In this document: positions 8,358 through 16,786 of the stretch, one piece after another
How the letters are laid out: the number at the start of each line of letters is the position of its first letter
Numbering within the stretch: position 1 is the stretch's first letter
Source: Ottowia flava
GTDB taxonomy: Bacteria > Pseudomonadota > Gammaproteobacteria > Burkholderiales > Burkholderiaceae_C
NCBI RefSeq assembly: GCF_042680565.1
Contig: NZ_JBHUEJ010000007.1
Coordinates: 94,768 to 158,767 of the forward strand
DNA length: 64,000 nucleotides
Reading direction: 5' to 3'
Notes under the pieces: generated by a model
The model's database searches: none
What the model saw: the letters and a program-made list of their open reading frames with translations, nothing else
Told to the model about the DNA's origin: nothing
Made by a program: the position numbers and the translations under genes

Positions 8358-9431
8358 TCAGGGCAAGGGGATCAGGATCCGGAAATCCGTCTTTCCGGGC
8401 TCGCTGGCCAGCTCGATCAGGCCGCCGTGCTGCTGCACAAAGGTTTGCGCCAGGGTCAGCCCCAGCCCGCTGCCTCCGTCGCGCCCTGATACCAGGGGTT
8501 GAAACACTCGGTCCTTGATCGCGTCCGGCACACCGGGCCCGTTGTCGATGACATGCAATTCCAGTGCCAGTCTATAGCGCTGGCGCCCGAAAGTGACCTG
8601 GCGCAGCACGCGCGTGCGCAAGGTGATCTGCGCATCGCCGGCCGCGATGCGCTCGGTCAGCGCCTGGGCGGCGTTGTGCACCACGTTCAGCACGGCCTGG
8701 ATCAGCTGTTCGCGGTCGCCGCGCAGTTCGGGCAGCGAGGTGTCGTAGTCGCGCACCACCTTCAACCCGCGCGGGAATTCGGCCAGCACCAGCGAACGCA
8801 CGCGCTCGCACACCTCGTGGATGTTGACTTCGCCCAGCACCTGGCGGTGGCGATGCGGCGCCAGCAGGCGATCGACCAGCAGCTGCAGGCGGTCGGATTC
8901 GTGGATGATGACCTGGGTGTACTCGTGCAGGCTGCGGTCGCTGATCTCCATTTCCAGTAGCTGCGCCGCGCCGCGGATGCCGCCCAGCGGGTTCTTGATC
9001 TCGTGCGCGAGGTTGCGAAACAGCTCCTTGTTGGCCTTGGCCTGATCGGCCAGGCGCTCTTCGCGCTCCTGGCGCGCCTGCTGCTCCAGCGGCAGCAGCT
9101 CGACGATGATTTCGCCAGCGCGCTCGGTCTGGGCCACGATCGCGTGCACGGCCAGAGGTTCGCCGCTTTGGGGTTTGAGTTGCGCGTCGTAGCGCAGGGC
9201 GGCGAACTGGTTGCCACGCACACCCTCCAGCGCGTGCTGCAATGTGTCGGCCTCGGCGAAGTACTGCGCCAGGCCCGTGCCTTCGATGCTGCGCCAGGAC
9301 AGGCCGATGGCGTTTTCCAGCGCAGCGTTGGCGAACAGCACGGTGCCGTCCTGCGCAACCACGGCCACCAGCGTCGGCAACAGGTCAAAGGCCTGAAACC
9401 GGGCGGGGTGCGGTCGACGGGCGGCGCCCAA
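8358..9431 (-). CDS. ntrB: Nitrogen regulation sensor kinase/phosphatase NR(II), NtrB (GlnL)
   Basis: 357 aa. An N-terminal PAS domain (about 12-110), an H-box with H143 in RNLAHEIKNPLGG, and a C-terminal ATPase domain with N-box HNAAQ, DNGPGVP and GSGLGL. NtrB phosphorylates or dephosphorylates NtrC according to PII (GlnB) status and is cytoplasmic, with no membrane segment. TTG at 9431 is the only reasonable start. The frame is closed by a stop 15 codons upstream and contains no ATG or GTG in between. No strong ribosome binding site is visible. Confidence 0.93.
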   Translation of the reverse strand: MGAARRPHPARFQAFDLLPTLVAVVAQDGTVLFANAALENAIGLSWRSIEGTGLAQYFAEADTLQHALEGVRGNQFAALRYDAQLKPQSGEPLAVHAIVAQTERAGEIIVELLPLEQQARQEREERLADQAKANKELFRNLAHEIKNPLGGIRGAAQLLEMEISDRSLHEYTQVIIHESDRLQLLVDRLLAPHRHRQVLGEVNIHEVCERVRSLVLAEFPRGLKVVRDYDTSLPELRGDREQLIQAVLNVVHNAAQALTERIAAGDAQITLRTRVLRQVTFGRQRYRLALELHVIDNGPGVPDAIKDRVFQPLVSGRDGGSGLGLTLAQTFVQQHGGLIELASEPGKTDFRILIPLP

Positions 9432-9514
9432 GGTGACGGTGGGATCAAGAAAGCGAAAGGCGCCGTGGCGCCATCAAGTGGGCACGGCGACAAGCACCGC
9501 GCCCACGGGAGGTA

Positions 9515-10045
9515 TCAGCGGAAGCGGCCCAGTTCGCGCTTGATGCCGTCGATGTCCGACTGGTTGCGGGCGATCGAAGCCTTCATCTCGGCCACGCGGT
9601 CCAGGTACTTCTGGTAATTGCGTTCGTTGCCCTGGCGCTCGGGCTCGCCGTTGTTGTATTCCTTCTTGAGCTCGGCCTGGCGCGATTCGGCGCGGCGCAG
9701 CTCCTGCTCCAGAATGGCTTTGGCGTCGGAATCGCGGGCGCGCTGGTCGGGTGTGTCGATGCGCGGCGCGGCGGGAACGCTGGCCACGCGAGGCGCTGCG
9801 GGCGCATCTGACGAGTTGCTGCTGGAGCGCGCGACCGGCGCGGACTGGGTGGCTGCCGGGGCGGTGCCGCGCACCACTGTCACGTTGCCGCCTTCAACCG
9901 CCTTGCAGCCGGAGCGGCCCTTGATCTGGTTGGTGTACTCGTTGCCGCAGCGGTAAATGCGCTCCTGCGCGGCAACGGGCAGCGCTGCGCCGACCAGGCT
10001 GGCCGCCAGAACCACTGAGGAAATCAACAGGGAAGCTTGGGTCAT
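9515..10045 (-). CDS. Secreted DUF4124-like protein between glnA and ntrB
   Basis: 176 aa. A Sec signal peptide (about 1-26, ending AAQ) is followed by IYRCGNEYTNQ, resembling the start of DUF4124-type periplasmic domains. A Ser/Ala/Pro-rich linker (about 60-100) and a charged C-terminal coiled-coil segment follow. Two Cys residues (in YRCG and SGCKA) could form a disulphide. It sits between glnA and ntrB on the same strand, a position I recall being kept in related Burkholderiales, but no function is known to me. Probably part of the glnA-ntrBC transcription unit, although a terminator-like hairpin lies upstream. Confidence 0.7.
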   Translation of the reverse strand: MTQASLLISSVVLAASLVGAALPVAAQERIYRCGNEYTNQIKGRSGCKAVEGGNVTVVRGTAPAATQSAPVARSSSNSSDAPAAPRVASVPAAPRIDTPDQRARDSDAKAILEQELRRAESRQAELKKEYNNGEPERQGNERNYQKYLDRVAEMKASIARNQSDIDGIKRELGRFR

Positions 10046-10149
10046 CGTCGGTCTCCAGAGTCGGCCAGCAGCCGGCGCCGGGGATCAAAAGTGGAAGTAT
10101 CGGCCATGTAGAGTCGGATCACCACCCGGTGTTCCCGCCCACGAACGCA

Positions 10150-10172
10150 AAAGGCGGCACAAAGGCCGCCTT
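10150..10172 (-). terminator. Rho-independent terminator after glnA
   Basis: On the minus strand an 8-bp stem (AAGGCGGC/GCCGCCTT) with a CTTTGT loop is followed by TTTGCG. It lies 24 bases past the glnA stop. The U-tract is weak, so partial read-through into the downstream genes is likely. Confidence 0.6.
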
Positions 10173-10195
10173 GTTGCACTTCCGTTGCGATCAGG

Positions 10196-11611
10196 TCACA
10201 GGGAATAGTACATGTCGTACTCGGCCGGATTGACCTGCACGCGGATGCGGTTGACCTCGGCCATCTTCAGCTCGATGAAGGCGTCGAGCATCGAATCGGA
10301 GAACACGCCGCCTTTGGTCAGGAAGGCGCGGTCCTTGTCCAGCTCTTCCAAAGCCTGGTCGAGGCTGTGGCAGACGGTCGGCACCAGCTTGTCCTCTTCA
10401 GGCGGCAGGTGGTACAGGTCTTTCGTGGCGGCTTCGCCCGGGTGGATCTTGTTTTCGATGCCGTCCAGACCGGCCATCAGCAGGGCCGAGAAGCACAGGT
10501 ACGGGTTGGCCATCGGGTCGGGGAAGCGCGCCTCGATGCGGCGGGCCTTGTCGCTGGCCACGTGCGGGATGCGGATCGAAGCCGAGCGGTTGCGGCTGGA
10601 ATAGGCCAGCTTGACCGGCGCTTCAAAGTGCGGGACCAGGCGCTTGTAGCTGTTGGTGGTGGGGTTGGTGATGGCGTTCAGCGCGCGGGCGTGCTTGATG
10701 ATGCCGCCAATGTAGTGCAGCGCCGTGTCCGACAGGCCGGCGTAGCCCTTGCCCGCGAACAGGTTCTTGCCGCCCTTCCAGATCGACTGGTGCACGTGCA
10801 TGCCGCTGCCGTTGTCGCCGTGGTAGGGCTTGGGCATGAAGGTGGCGGTCTTGCCGTAGGCGTCGGCCACGTTCCAGACCACGTGCTTGAGGCGCTGGGT
10901 CCAGTCGGCGCGCTCGACCAGGGTGCTGAACTTGGTGCCGATTTCCATCTGGCCAGCGCCCGCGACTTCGTGGTGGAACACCTCGACCGGGATGCCCATG
11001 GCTTCCAGCAGCAGCACCATTTCAGCGCGCATGTCGTGCGTGCTGTCGACCGGCGCCACGGGGAAGTAGCCGCCCTTGGTGGTCGGGCGGTGGCCGCGGT
11101 TGCCGCCTTCGAGCTTGGCGCCGCTGTTCCAGGGTGCCTCGTATTCCTCGATCTCATAGAAGCTGTGGCCGGGCTCGCAGCTCCAGCGCACGCCATCGAA
11201 CACGAAGAATTCGGGCTCGGGCCCGAAGTAGGCGGTGTCGCCCAGGCCGGACGCCTTCAGGTAGGCCTCGGCGCGCTTGGCCAGCGAGCGGGGGTCGCGC
11301 TCGTAGGCCTTGCCGTCGCCCGGCTCCAGCACGTCGCAGGTCAGCACCAGGGTCGATTCTTCGTAGAACGGGTCGATGTGGGCCGTGGACGGGTCGGGCA
11401 TGAGCAGCATGTCCGACGCCTCGATGCCCTTCCAGCCGGCGATGGACGAGCCGTCGAAAGCGTGCCCTTCACTGAACTTGTCTTCGTCGAAGTGCGAGAC
11501 CGGCACCGTGACGTGCTGCTCCTTGCCGCGGGTATCGGTGAAGCGGAAATCGACGAACTTGCACTCGTCTTCCTTCACCATTTTCATCACGTCTGCGACC
11601 GACTTGGCCAT
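10196..11611 (-). CDS. glnA: Glutamine synthetase, type I
   Basis: 471 aa, the normal GSI length. The ATG at 11611 has AGGAG nine bases upstream. The frame is open for another 180 codons, but that part has no homology. Visible signatures include the N-terminal beta-grasp domain, DPFYEESTL, GPEPEFFVFD (active-site Glu), and KPYHGDNGSGMHVHQS for ATP binding. The regulatory adenylylation Tyr is in DLYHLPPEE near residue 400, so adenylyltransferase GlnE control is expected. The enzyme makes glutamine from glutamate, ammonia and ATP in the cytoplasm. A sigma-54 promoter and two NtrC sites lie upstream. Confidence 0.97.
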   Translation of the reverse strand: MAKSVADVMKMVKEDECKFVDFRFTDTRGKEQHVTVPVSHFDEDKFSEGHAFDGSSIAGWKGIEASDMLLMPDPSTAHIDPFYEESTLVLTCDVLEPGDGKAYERDPRSLAKRAEAYLKASGLGDTAYFGPEPEFFVFDGVRWSCEPGHSFYEIEEYEAPWNSGAKLEGGNRGHRPTTKGGYFPVAPVDSTHDMRAEMVLLLEAMGIPVEVFHHEVAGAGQMEIGTKFSTLVERADWTQRLKHVVWNVADAYGKTATFMPKPYHGDNGSGMHVHQSIWKGGKNLFAGKGYAGLSDTALHYIGGIIKHARALNAITNPTTNSYKRLVPHFEAPVKLAYSSRNRSASIRIPHVASDKARRIEARFPDPMANPYLCFSALLMAGLDGIENKIHPGEAATKDLYHLPPEEDKLVPTVCHSLDQALEELDKDRAFLTKGGVFSDSMLDAFIELKMAEVNRIRVQVNPAEYDMYYSL

Positions 11612-11665
11612 GGAAATCTCCTGAGCGGGGTATGGGGTCAAACAAAAAAGGTTTGCGCAGTCATT

Positions 11666-11681
11666 TGCAGCTTCCGTGCCA
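11666..11681 (-). promoter_or_regulatory. Sigma-54 promoter of glnA
   Basis: On the minus strand this reads TGGCACGGAAGCTGCA, compared with the consensus TGGCAC-N5-TTGCA. The GG (-24) and GC (-12) have correct spacing and there is one mismatch. It lies 55 bases upstream of the glnA start codon. Confidence 0.8.
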
Positions 11682-11801
11682 GCCACCGCCGCAGCGGGTG
11701 GACCGACAGCACCGCAGTGGCGCATGACCGTGATTGTGCCCTTGCTTGGCGGGCGTGCTGGAGCGCCGTGCACAGAATTCGTGAAGCCGCAGCCGGCCCG
11801 C

Positions 11802-11818
11802 CGCACCGCATCGGTGCA
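11802..11818. promoter_or_regulatory. NtrC binding site 1 upstream of glnA
   Basis: CGCACC-N5-GGTGCA, a near-perfect dyad matching the NtrC consensus TGCACC-N5-GGTGCA, about 140 bases upstream of the sigma-54 promoter. Confidence 0.75.
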
Positions 11819-11829
11819 TAACGCGGTTT

Positions 11830-11846
11830 TGCACCGTTTTGGTGCT
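11830..11846. promoter_or_regulatory. NtrC binding site 2, overlapping the neighbouring stop codon
   Basis: TGCACCGTTTTGGTGCT, a strong NtrC dyad whose centre is 28 bp from site 1. Its right half overlaps the TAG stop of the CinA-like gene. Two such sites at enhancer distance match the arrangement upstream of enterobacterial glnA. Confidence 0.8.
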
Positions 11847-12669
11847 AAGTCGCGCGCACGATTTCGGGGCCGTATTGCAGAGCGAAGGGCGCGAGCCAGC
11901 GGCGCAGGTCCGCGTAGGCGGTTTCGACCGCGGCCGGTTCGCCCTTGACGCCCAGGTCGATGTGGGCGCCGTACTCGGGGTGATCCACGCTCGGCAGGCT
12001 GAACACCTTGACGCCCGGATGCGCGGCTTCGACCCGTTCCATCACCGGGGTCAGCGTGCCTTCCATCGCGCCCAGCACGATCACGGACTTTTCGACCCAG
12101 GCGTTCTGGCGAAAGCACTGCGACCAGTCGGTATCCAGTGCCCAGGCCATCATGGGCCATGCCATCACCGGGAAGCCCGGTGCAAAATAGATAGCTGCCC
12201 GCGCAGGTGTATCTAGGGCAAAACCGGGAATCTTGTTGTAAACGTTGGGCATCAGGCGCGCCCCTTCGGGGAACATGCCCATGTTCAGCCGGTGCAGGTT
12301 GTCCGGCCGGTCGGGCTCGTAGGGCAGGCCCTTTTCACGCGCAGTGTCGGCGATGCGCTCCTGGATCAGGCGCTTGGCCTCGGGGTGCAGCACCAGCGGC
12401 CGCCCGAACGCCGCCGCCGCGCACTGGCGGGTGTGGTCGTCCGGCGTCGCGCCGATGCCGCCGGTGCAAAACACCACGTCGCCCGAAGCGATGGCCCGCC
12501 GCAGGGTGGCGGTGATGCGCGCCGGATCGTCCCCCACGTACTCGGCCCACGCCAGTTGCAGGCCGCGCTCGCCGAGCAGTTGCACGAAGTACGGTAGATG
12601 CTTGTCGGCGCGCTTGCCGGAGAGGATTTCGTCACCGATGACGATCAGGCCGAAGGCAGGGCAATTCAT
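11845..12669 (-). CDS. Molybdopterin-binding (CinA N-terminal domain) protein
   Basis: 274 aa from ATG 12669 (MNCPAFGLIVIGDEILSGK). It carries the MoCF-biosynthesis/CinA-N fold with GDEILSGK and FCTGGIGATPDDHTR. It lacks the C-terminal CinA deamidase domain, so it is a stand-alone CinA-N protein of the competence/damage-inducible A group. Its function is uncertain. A repeat copy (12185-12226) is translated within the PGF...IYF segment. The stop codon overlaps an NtrC site of glnA. The frame is open further upstream but shows no homology before this Met. Confidence 0.8.
   Translation of the reverse strand: MNCPAFGLIVIGDEILSGKRADKHLPYFVQLLGERGLQLAWAEYVGDDPARITATLRRAIASGDVVFCTGGIGATPDDHTRQCAAAAFGRPLVLHPEAKRLIQERIADTAREKGLPYEPDRPDNLHRLNMGMFPEGARLMPNVYNKIPGFALDTPARAAIYFAPGFPVMAWPMMAWALDTDWSQCFRQNAWVEKSVIVLGAMEGTLTPVMERVEAAHPGVKVFSLPSVDHPEYGAHIDLGVKGEPAAVETAYADLRRWLAPFALQYGPEIVRAT
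12185..12226 (+). repeat. Interspersed repeat, copy 6, inside the CinA-like gene
   Basis: ATAGATAGCTGCCCGCGCAG...TCTAGGGC matches the family core. On the coding strand it encodes GFALDTPARAAIYF using AT-rich codons (CTA, ACA, TAT) that are rare in this gene. Confidence 0.7.
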
Positions 12670-12891
12670 GGGTTTTGTGTGAAAACACAGCGAAGGAGGC
12701 TTTCTCAACATTCGCCCTCTGATGGGCGCGTCTGCCGCATTGGCCGCTGTAAACATGAAACATGGGCAGATATCACCTTTGACTGTCAATCAATCGACTC
12801 AGGGAGCCTACATGTCAAGAGACAGCCACCATCGTACGGTCAGCGGATCGCCTTGGCTGCTGCGTTTGACCGCGCCCGATCCTGACCCCGC

Positions 12892-13761
12892 TTACAAGGC
12901 GGGCGGCGGCAGAGTCGGCGGGGCTGCCTCTTCGGTACCGCCAGCCTCCACCAAAGGCCGCTCGCCCTGCCCTGCCCGCTGCGCCTGCAGCGCTGCCAGG
13001 CAATAGTGGGCGAACCAGAGCGACGAGAAGATGAACACCAAGGTGTAGATCCAGATCGCCACCGGGATCAGCAGCGCGAAGGCCACCGCAAACAGCGCAA
13101 ACGACGCCCACACCACCCCCGGCGCGGCGCCCAGGTAGCCGCAGACCACGCCGATGGCCAGCAGCCGGGTGCGGTGATTCTTCATCAGCGTGCGGCGCTC
13201 TTCGGGGCTGGCGTGCTCGCTCAGCGCATCAAAGCTCATCACGCGGTAGGTGAGCCAACCCCAAATCAATGGCGGCAGCAGCAGGATCAACGGCGGCACC
13301 AGCCACAGCGGCACCGACACCAGCAGCGCGACCAGCGCCACCGCCGTGCTGCCCAGGGACCAGGCGACCGCCGCAACAAACGAGCCCGTGCCACGCCGCG
13401 CCAGATCGGGAAAGCGCCGCGCCGTCACCAGCTTGAGCACGGCCGGTGTCAGCATCAGCGCCACCAGCAGCAGCGCGCCCACCACGATCAGCGGCGTGGC
13501 CAGCAGCACCAGCAGGACCGGCGCCAGCACTTCGCGCAGGGCATGGGCGCCGAGCGTGTCGAGCCAGCCCGTCAGCGTGCCCATCACGGAAGATCCGTCC
13601 AGCCACTGGTTGAGCGCCGCCAGCCACGGCGTCCAGAAAAAGTAGCCCAGCACGCCCACCAGAATCAGCATCACCGCCAGCGGCAGCAGCGACAGCGCGA
13701 TCACCCGCGGGTTAAGGCAGTACGCGGCGGCGCGCCAGAACGAATCGAGCACCAGTTTCAT
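12892..13761 (-). CDS. EI24-domain integral membrane protein
   Basis: 289 aa from ATG 13761. Six to seven hydrophobic helices in the EI24/CysZ-like pattern, with FWRAAAYCLNPRVI at the N terminus and FDALSEHASPEERR between helices. CysZ homologues move sulfate, but this group in Burkholderiales is uncharacterised, so only an inner-membrane protein of that fold is supported. The C terminus is a soluble Ala/Pro-rich tail. It is divergent from the MATE gene, with 132 bases between the starts. Confidence 0.75.
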   Translation of the reverse strand: MKLVLDSFWRAAAYCLNPRVIALSLLPLAVMLILVGVLGYFFWTPWLAALNQWLDGSSVMGTLTGWLDTLGAHALREVLAPVLLVLLATPLIVVGALLLVALMLTPAVLKLVTARRFPDLARRGTGSFVAAVAWSLGSTAVALVALLVSVPLWLVPPLILLLPPLIWGWLTYRVMSFDALSEHASPEERRTLMKNHRTRLLAIGVVCGYLGAAPGVVWASFALFAVAFALLIPVAIWIYTLVFIFSSLWFAHYCLAALQAQRAGQGERPLVEAGGTEEAAPPTLPPPAL

Positions 13762-13893
13762 AGTTGGACAGCATAAACGGGCGCCGCGCCGTGCACATGG
13801 CGCCGTGCGCCCACGCCGGTCCGGCCGGGCGCCGACGCTCGCTGTCGGACTGGGCTGGCACCGCCCGCCCGCGCGGCTGCGCACAATGCGCGG

Positions 13894-15276
13894 ATGCCCG
13901 ATGAACCCCAGCCGGTATCCCCGCCGTCGACCGTCCCTGCGCGCCCATCGCCGGTGCGCGACCTGACGCAAGGGCCCATCGCTTCCACCCTGCTCGTTTT
14001 TTCCCTGCCGATCCTGGGCGGCAACGTGCTGCAGTCGCTTAACGGCTCGGTCAATGCGGTGTGGGTCGGCCGCCACCTGGGCGAGGCGGCGCTGACGGCC
14101 ACGGCCAACGCCAACAACGTGATGTTTGCGTTGATCGGGCTGATCTTCGGCATTGGCATGGCGGCCACGATCCTGGTTGCCCAGGCCATGGGCGCCCACA
14201 ACCTGGCGCAGGCCAAGCGCGTGATGGGCACCAGCGCCACGGTGTTCGGCCTGGCGTCGGTGGCCATGGCGGCGGTGGGCTGGCTGCTGTCGCGCCGCAT
14301 CCTGCACTGGATGGGTACGCCCGAAAACGCGCTCGACCTGGCCGAAGCCTACCTGCGCGTGATCTTCCTCGCCATCCCACTGCTCTACCTGTTCGCGTTC
14401 GTGCAGGCGGTGCTGCGCGGCGCGGGCGATTCGCGCACGCCGTTCATCTTCCTGGCGCTGGTCGTGGTGCTGGACATGGCGCTCAACCCGCTGTTCATCT
14501 TTGGCTGGGGGCCGGTGCCGGCGCTGGGCATCACCGGCTCGGCGGTGGCCACCTTCGTCGCCAACGCCATCAGCCTGGCCGCCCTGCTGCTGTGGCTGCG
14601 CAAACGCCACCATCCGCTGTGGATCGGGCGTGGCGAGCGCGCGCTGTTCCGCCCCGACATGGCGCTGGTGCGCACGCTGATCACCAAGGGCCTGCCCATG
14701 GGCGTGCAGATGGTGATGATCTCGATGGCGATGATCATGATGATCTCCATGGTCAACGCCTACGGCGTGGCGATGGCCTCGGCCTACGGCGCCGCGCTGC
14801 AGCTGTGGACCTACGTGCAGATGCCGGCCATGGCCATCGGCGCGGCCTGCTCGACCATGGCGGCGCAGAACGTCGGCGCCGGACTGTGGCAGCGTGTGGA
14901 CGCCACCGCCCGCGCTGGCGTGCTGTGCAACCTGCTGCTGACGGGTGCGATGGTGGCGGTGATGCTGCTGGCCGACCGCCACGTGCTCGGCTGGTTCCTG
15001 CCCGACGGCAGCCCGGCGCTGGAGAACGCGCGGCACCTCAACCGCATCGCCATCGGCTCCTTCATCTTCTTTGGCGTGACCTTCGTGCTGTCGGGCGTGG
15101 TGCGCTCAACCGGCGCCGTGGTGCCGCCGCTGATCATTCTGGCGGCCGCGATGTGGGGCATCCGCGTGCCGGTGGCGCGCTGGCTGCAGCCGCTGTGGGG
15201 CGCGGACGCGATCTGGTGGAGCTTTCCGATCAGCGCTGTGTGCGCCGCGCTGATGTCGCTGGCCTACTACGTCTAG
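13894..15276 (+). CDS. MATE family efflux transporter (in-frame amber stop near the C terminus)
   Basis: 460 aa with twelve hydrophobic helices in two homologous halves. Starts MPDEPQPVSPPS and has ALNPLFIFGWGPVPALGITGS, typical of MATE (NorM/DinF-like) Na+- or H+-driven multidrug exporters. It ends LMSLAYYV-TAG. The same frame then stays open for 54 more codons (GGWRSARMLPGQ...) to a TGA at 15439-15441. In relatives I recall, the last helix runs directly into a YY-x-x-GGWR-x-ARM segment, so the TAG looks like a recent nonsense mutation, or possibly a sequencing error. The core transporter should still be complete. Confidence 0.85.
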   Translation: MPDEPQPVSPPSTVPARPSPVRDLTQGPIASTLLVFSLPILGGNVLQSLNGSVNAVWVGRHLGEAALTATANANNVMFALIGLIFGIGMAATILVAQAMGAHNLAQAKRVMGTSATVFGLASVAMAAVGWLLSRRILHWMGTPENALDLAEAYLRVIFLAIPLLYLFAFVQAVLRGAGDSRTPFIFLALVVVLDMALNPLFIFGWGPVPALGITGSAVATFVANAISLAALLLWLRKRHHPLWIGRGERALFRPDMALVRTLITKGLPMGVQMVMISMAMIMMISMVNAYGVAMASAYGAALQLWTYVQMPAMAIGAACSTMAAQNVGAGLWQRVDATARAGVLCNLLLTGAMVAVMLLADRHVLGWFLPDGSPALENARHLNRIAIGSFIFFGVTFVLSGVVRSTGAVVPPLIILAAAMWGIRVPVARWLQPLWGADAIWWSFPISAVCAALMSLAYYV

Positions 15277-15441
15277 GGCGGTTGGCGCAGCGCGCGCATG
15301 CTGCCCGGTCAGGCGCCTTGCGTGGGCTGCCCGGCCGAAGTGGGCGGTCAGCCGCCGGCGCCGGTGGCCGCTGCGGTCACGCCAGGGACGACCGATTTGC
15401 CGTTGGATCTGGACAGCGACGCGCAACCTGCGGCGGCGTGA
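15277..15441 (+). pseudogene. Detached C-terminal tail of the MATE transporter frame
   Basis: 54 sense codons in the same frame as the MATE gene directly after its TAG, ending at TGA 15439-15441. The beginning GGWRSARML resembles the cytosolic tail usual in this transporter group. The rest is a Pro/Ala-rich tail. It has no start codon or ribosome binding site of its own in a sensible place, so it is probably not translated. The remaining bases to 15527 hold nothing that I recognise. Confidence 0.5.
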
Positions 15442-15527
15442 CGGCGGAAGGCGTGGCCTGCGCGCGGCCAGCGCGCCGCATTGGGCGCCCGGGGGGCGGG
15501 CCTCACCCCGAAATGGCAAATTCAAGA

Positions 15528-15581
15528 CAAATCAGCCTCCAGCCCTAGAACCACCTGCGCGACCAGCTATCACAATCGTAG
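15528..15581 (-). repeat. Interspersed repeat, copy 7
   Basis: AAATCAGCCTCCAGCCCTAG, then AACCACCTGCGCGACCAGCT and ATCGTAG. One of the best-preserved copies, in the convergent gap between the MATE and bestrophin genes. Confidence 0.85.
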
Positions 15582-15669
15582 TAATTGTTGCCCACACCCC
15601 ATCGCTTTGTCACCGTGGCCCACGCACTGCGCGCCATGGTTGCGGCCCCTGCCGTCACCGCGCGCCTGC

Positions 15670-16587
15670 TCAGCGCAGCACGTAGTCCACGGCCTGCGGC
15701 TCGGGCGTGCGCGGCGGCTCGTCGATCAGGCGCAGCAGGCTGGCTTCGATGCCGTGAGACAGCGCGTCCAGCGGCAAATCGTTCGGCTCGGTGCCAAACG
15801 GGTCTTCCAGCTCGGCGCCCACCGCCTCCAGCGCGAGGAAGGTGTAGGCCACGAAGCAGACCATGGCCGGCGTCATCCAGCCCAGCGTGTCCACCAGGCC
15901 GAAGGGCAGCAGCAGGCAGTACAGGTACACGCTGCGGTGAATGATCACGGTGTAGGTGAAGGGGATCGGCGTGCTGGCGATGCGCTCGCAACCGCCCAGC
16001 GCATCGGCCAACTGCGCCAGGCCGCGCTCAAACACCGGCACCACGGCGGGCGCGATCTGGCCGCGCTGCTGACGTTCGCCCACCCAGGCGTGCAGCTGCA
16101 GCAACAGGCGCGACGTCGGCTGCGGCGCGCCGGCCAGCGCCCGGGCCTCGCCTTCGGGCAGGAACTGCGCGAGATCGCCCGCCGCATCACCGCCACGCAG
16201 CTGGTGCTTCAGCGCGTGGGAGAAGGCGCACAGACGGTGGATGAAGTCGCGTGCACCCGCCGGGTCGGCCGGCTGCGGCAGCGTCAGGGTCTGCGCGGCC
16301 AGCGTGCGCGAGGTGTTCAGCAACTCCCCCCACAGGCTGCGCGCTTCCCAGAACCGGGCGTAGGCCGTGCTGTTGCGAAAGCTGAGAAAGATCGCCAGCG
16401 TCAGGCCGATCAGCGAAAACGGCACGAAGGTCAGCGACACCTTCCAACTGAGCAACTGGCCGTGCACCACCGTGACCAGCACCGCGAGCAGCGTCACGCC
16501 CAGCAGGCGCGGCGCGATCGACGGCAAGACCGAACCGCGCAGCACGAACAGCAGCGGAAACCAGTGGAGCTTGGGGCGAACGATCAT
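15670..16587 (-). CDS. Bestrophin-like (UPF0187) membrane protein
   Basis: 305 aa from ATG 16587 (MIVRPKLHWFPLLF). It shows the bacterial bestrophin pattern: an N-terminal helix pair, SLIGLTLAIFLSFRNSTAYARFWEARSLWG (given as two adjoining parts, SLIGLTLAIFLSFR and NSTAYARFWEARSLWG), and the C-terminal DPFGTEPNDLPLD acidic motif. Bacterial homologues form pentameric ion channels, and some are cation selective. No linked regulator is evident. Both flanks are repeat copies (7 and 8). Confidence 0.85.
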   Translation of the reverse strand: MIVRPKLHWFPLLFVLRGSVLPSIAPRLLGVTLLAVLVTVVHGQLLSWKVSLTFVPFSLIGLTLAIFLSFRNSTAYARFWEARSLWGELLNTSRTLAAQTLTLPQPADPAGARDFIHRLCAFSHALKHQLRGGDAAGDLAQFLPEGEARALAGAPQPTSRLLLQLHAWVGERQQRGQIAPAVVPVFERGLAQLADALGGCERIASTPIPFTYTVIIHRSVYLYCLLLPFGLVDTLGWMTPAMVCFVAYTFLALEAVGAELEDPFGTEPNDLPLDALSHGIEASLLRLIDEPPRTPEPQAVDYVLR

Positions 16588-16659
16588 GCGACGCGGGTCA
16601 AGAAGAAGCAGACACGGCTGACGGGTAGAGCGTCCCACGCCACACCCTGGGATTCAGAG

Positions 16660-16713
16660 AAAAACGACCTCTGGCCCTACAACCACCTGCGCAGGCAGCT
16701 ATACCAATCATAG
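16660..16713 (-). repeat. Interspersed repeat, copy 8
   Basis: AACGACCTCTGGCCCTACAA, then CCACCTGCGCAGGCAGCTAT and CAATCATAG. Close to the consensus, upstream of the bestrophin gene. Confidence 0.85.
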
Positions 16714-16786
16714 TAGACCATTCAGGCTCGCGCGCCCCGGGACGTCGCCTGGGTCCGTCGGTGGCAGGCCCAGGTCGGCCTGCGGC

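Noticed and set aside
11612..12160. N-terminal extension of glnA by about 180 codons
   Set aside because: Runs across the sigma-54 promoter, both NtrC sites and the CinA-like gene. The true start has a ribosome site and family-standard length.
13006..13776. Gln/Arg-rich 256-codon plus-strand ORF
   Set aside because: Shadow of the EI24 membrane protein gene.
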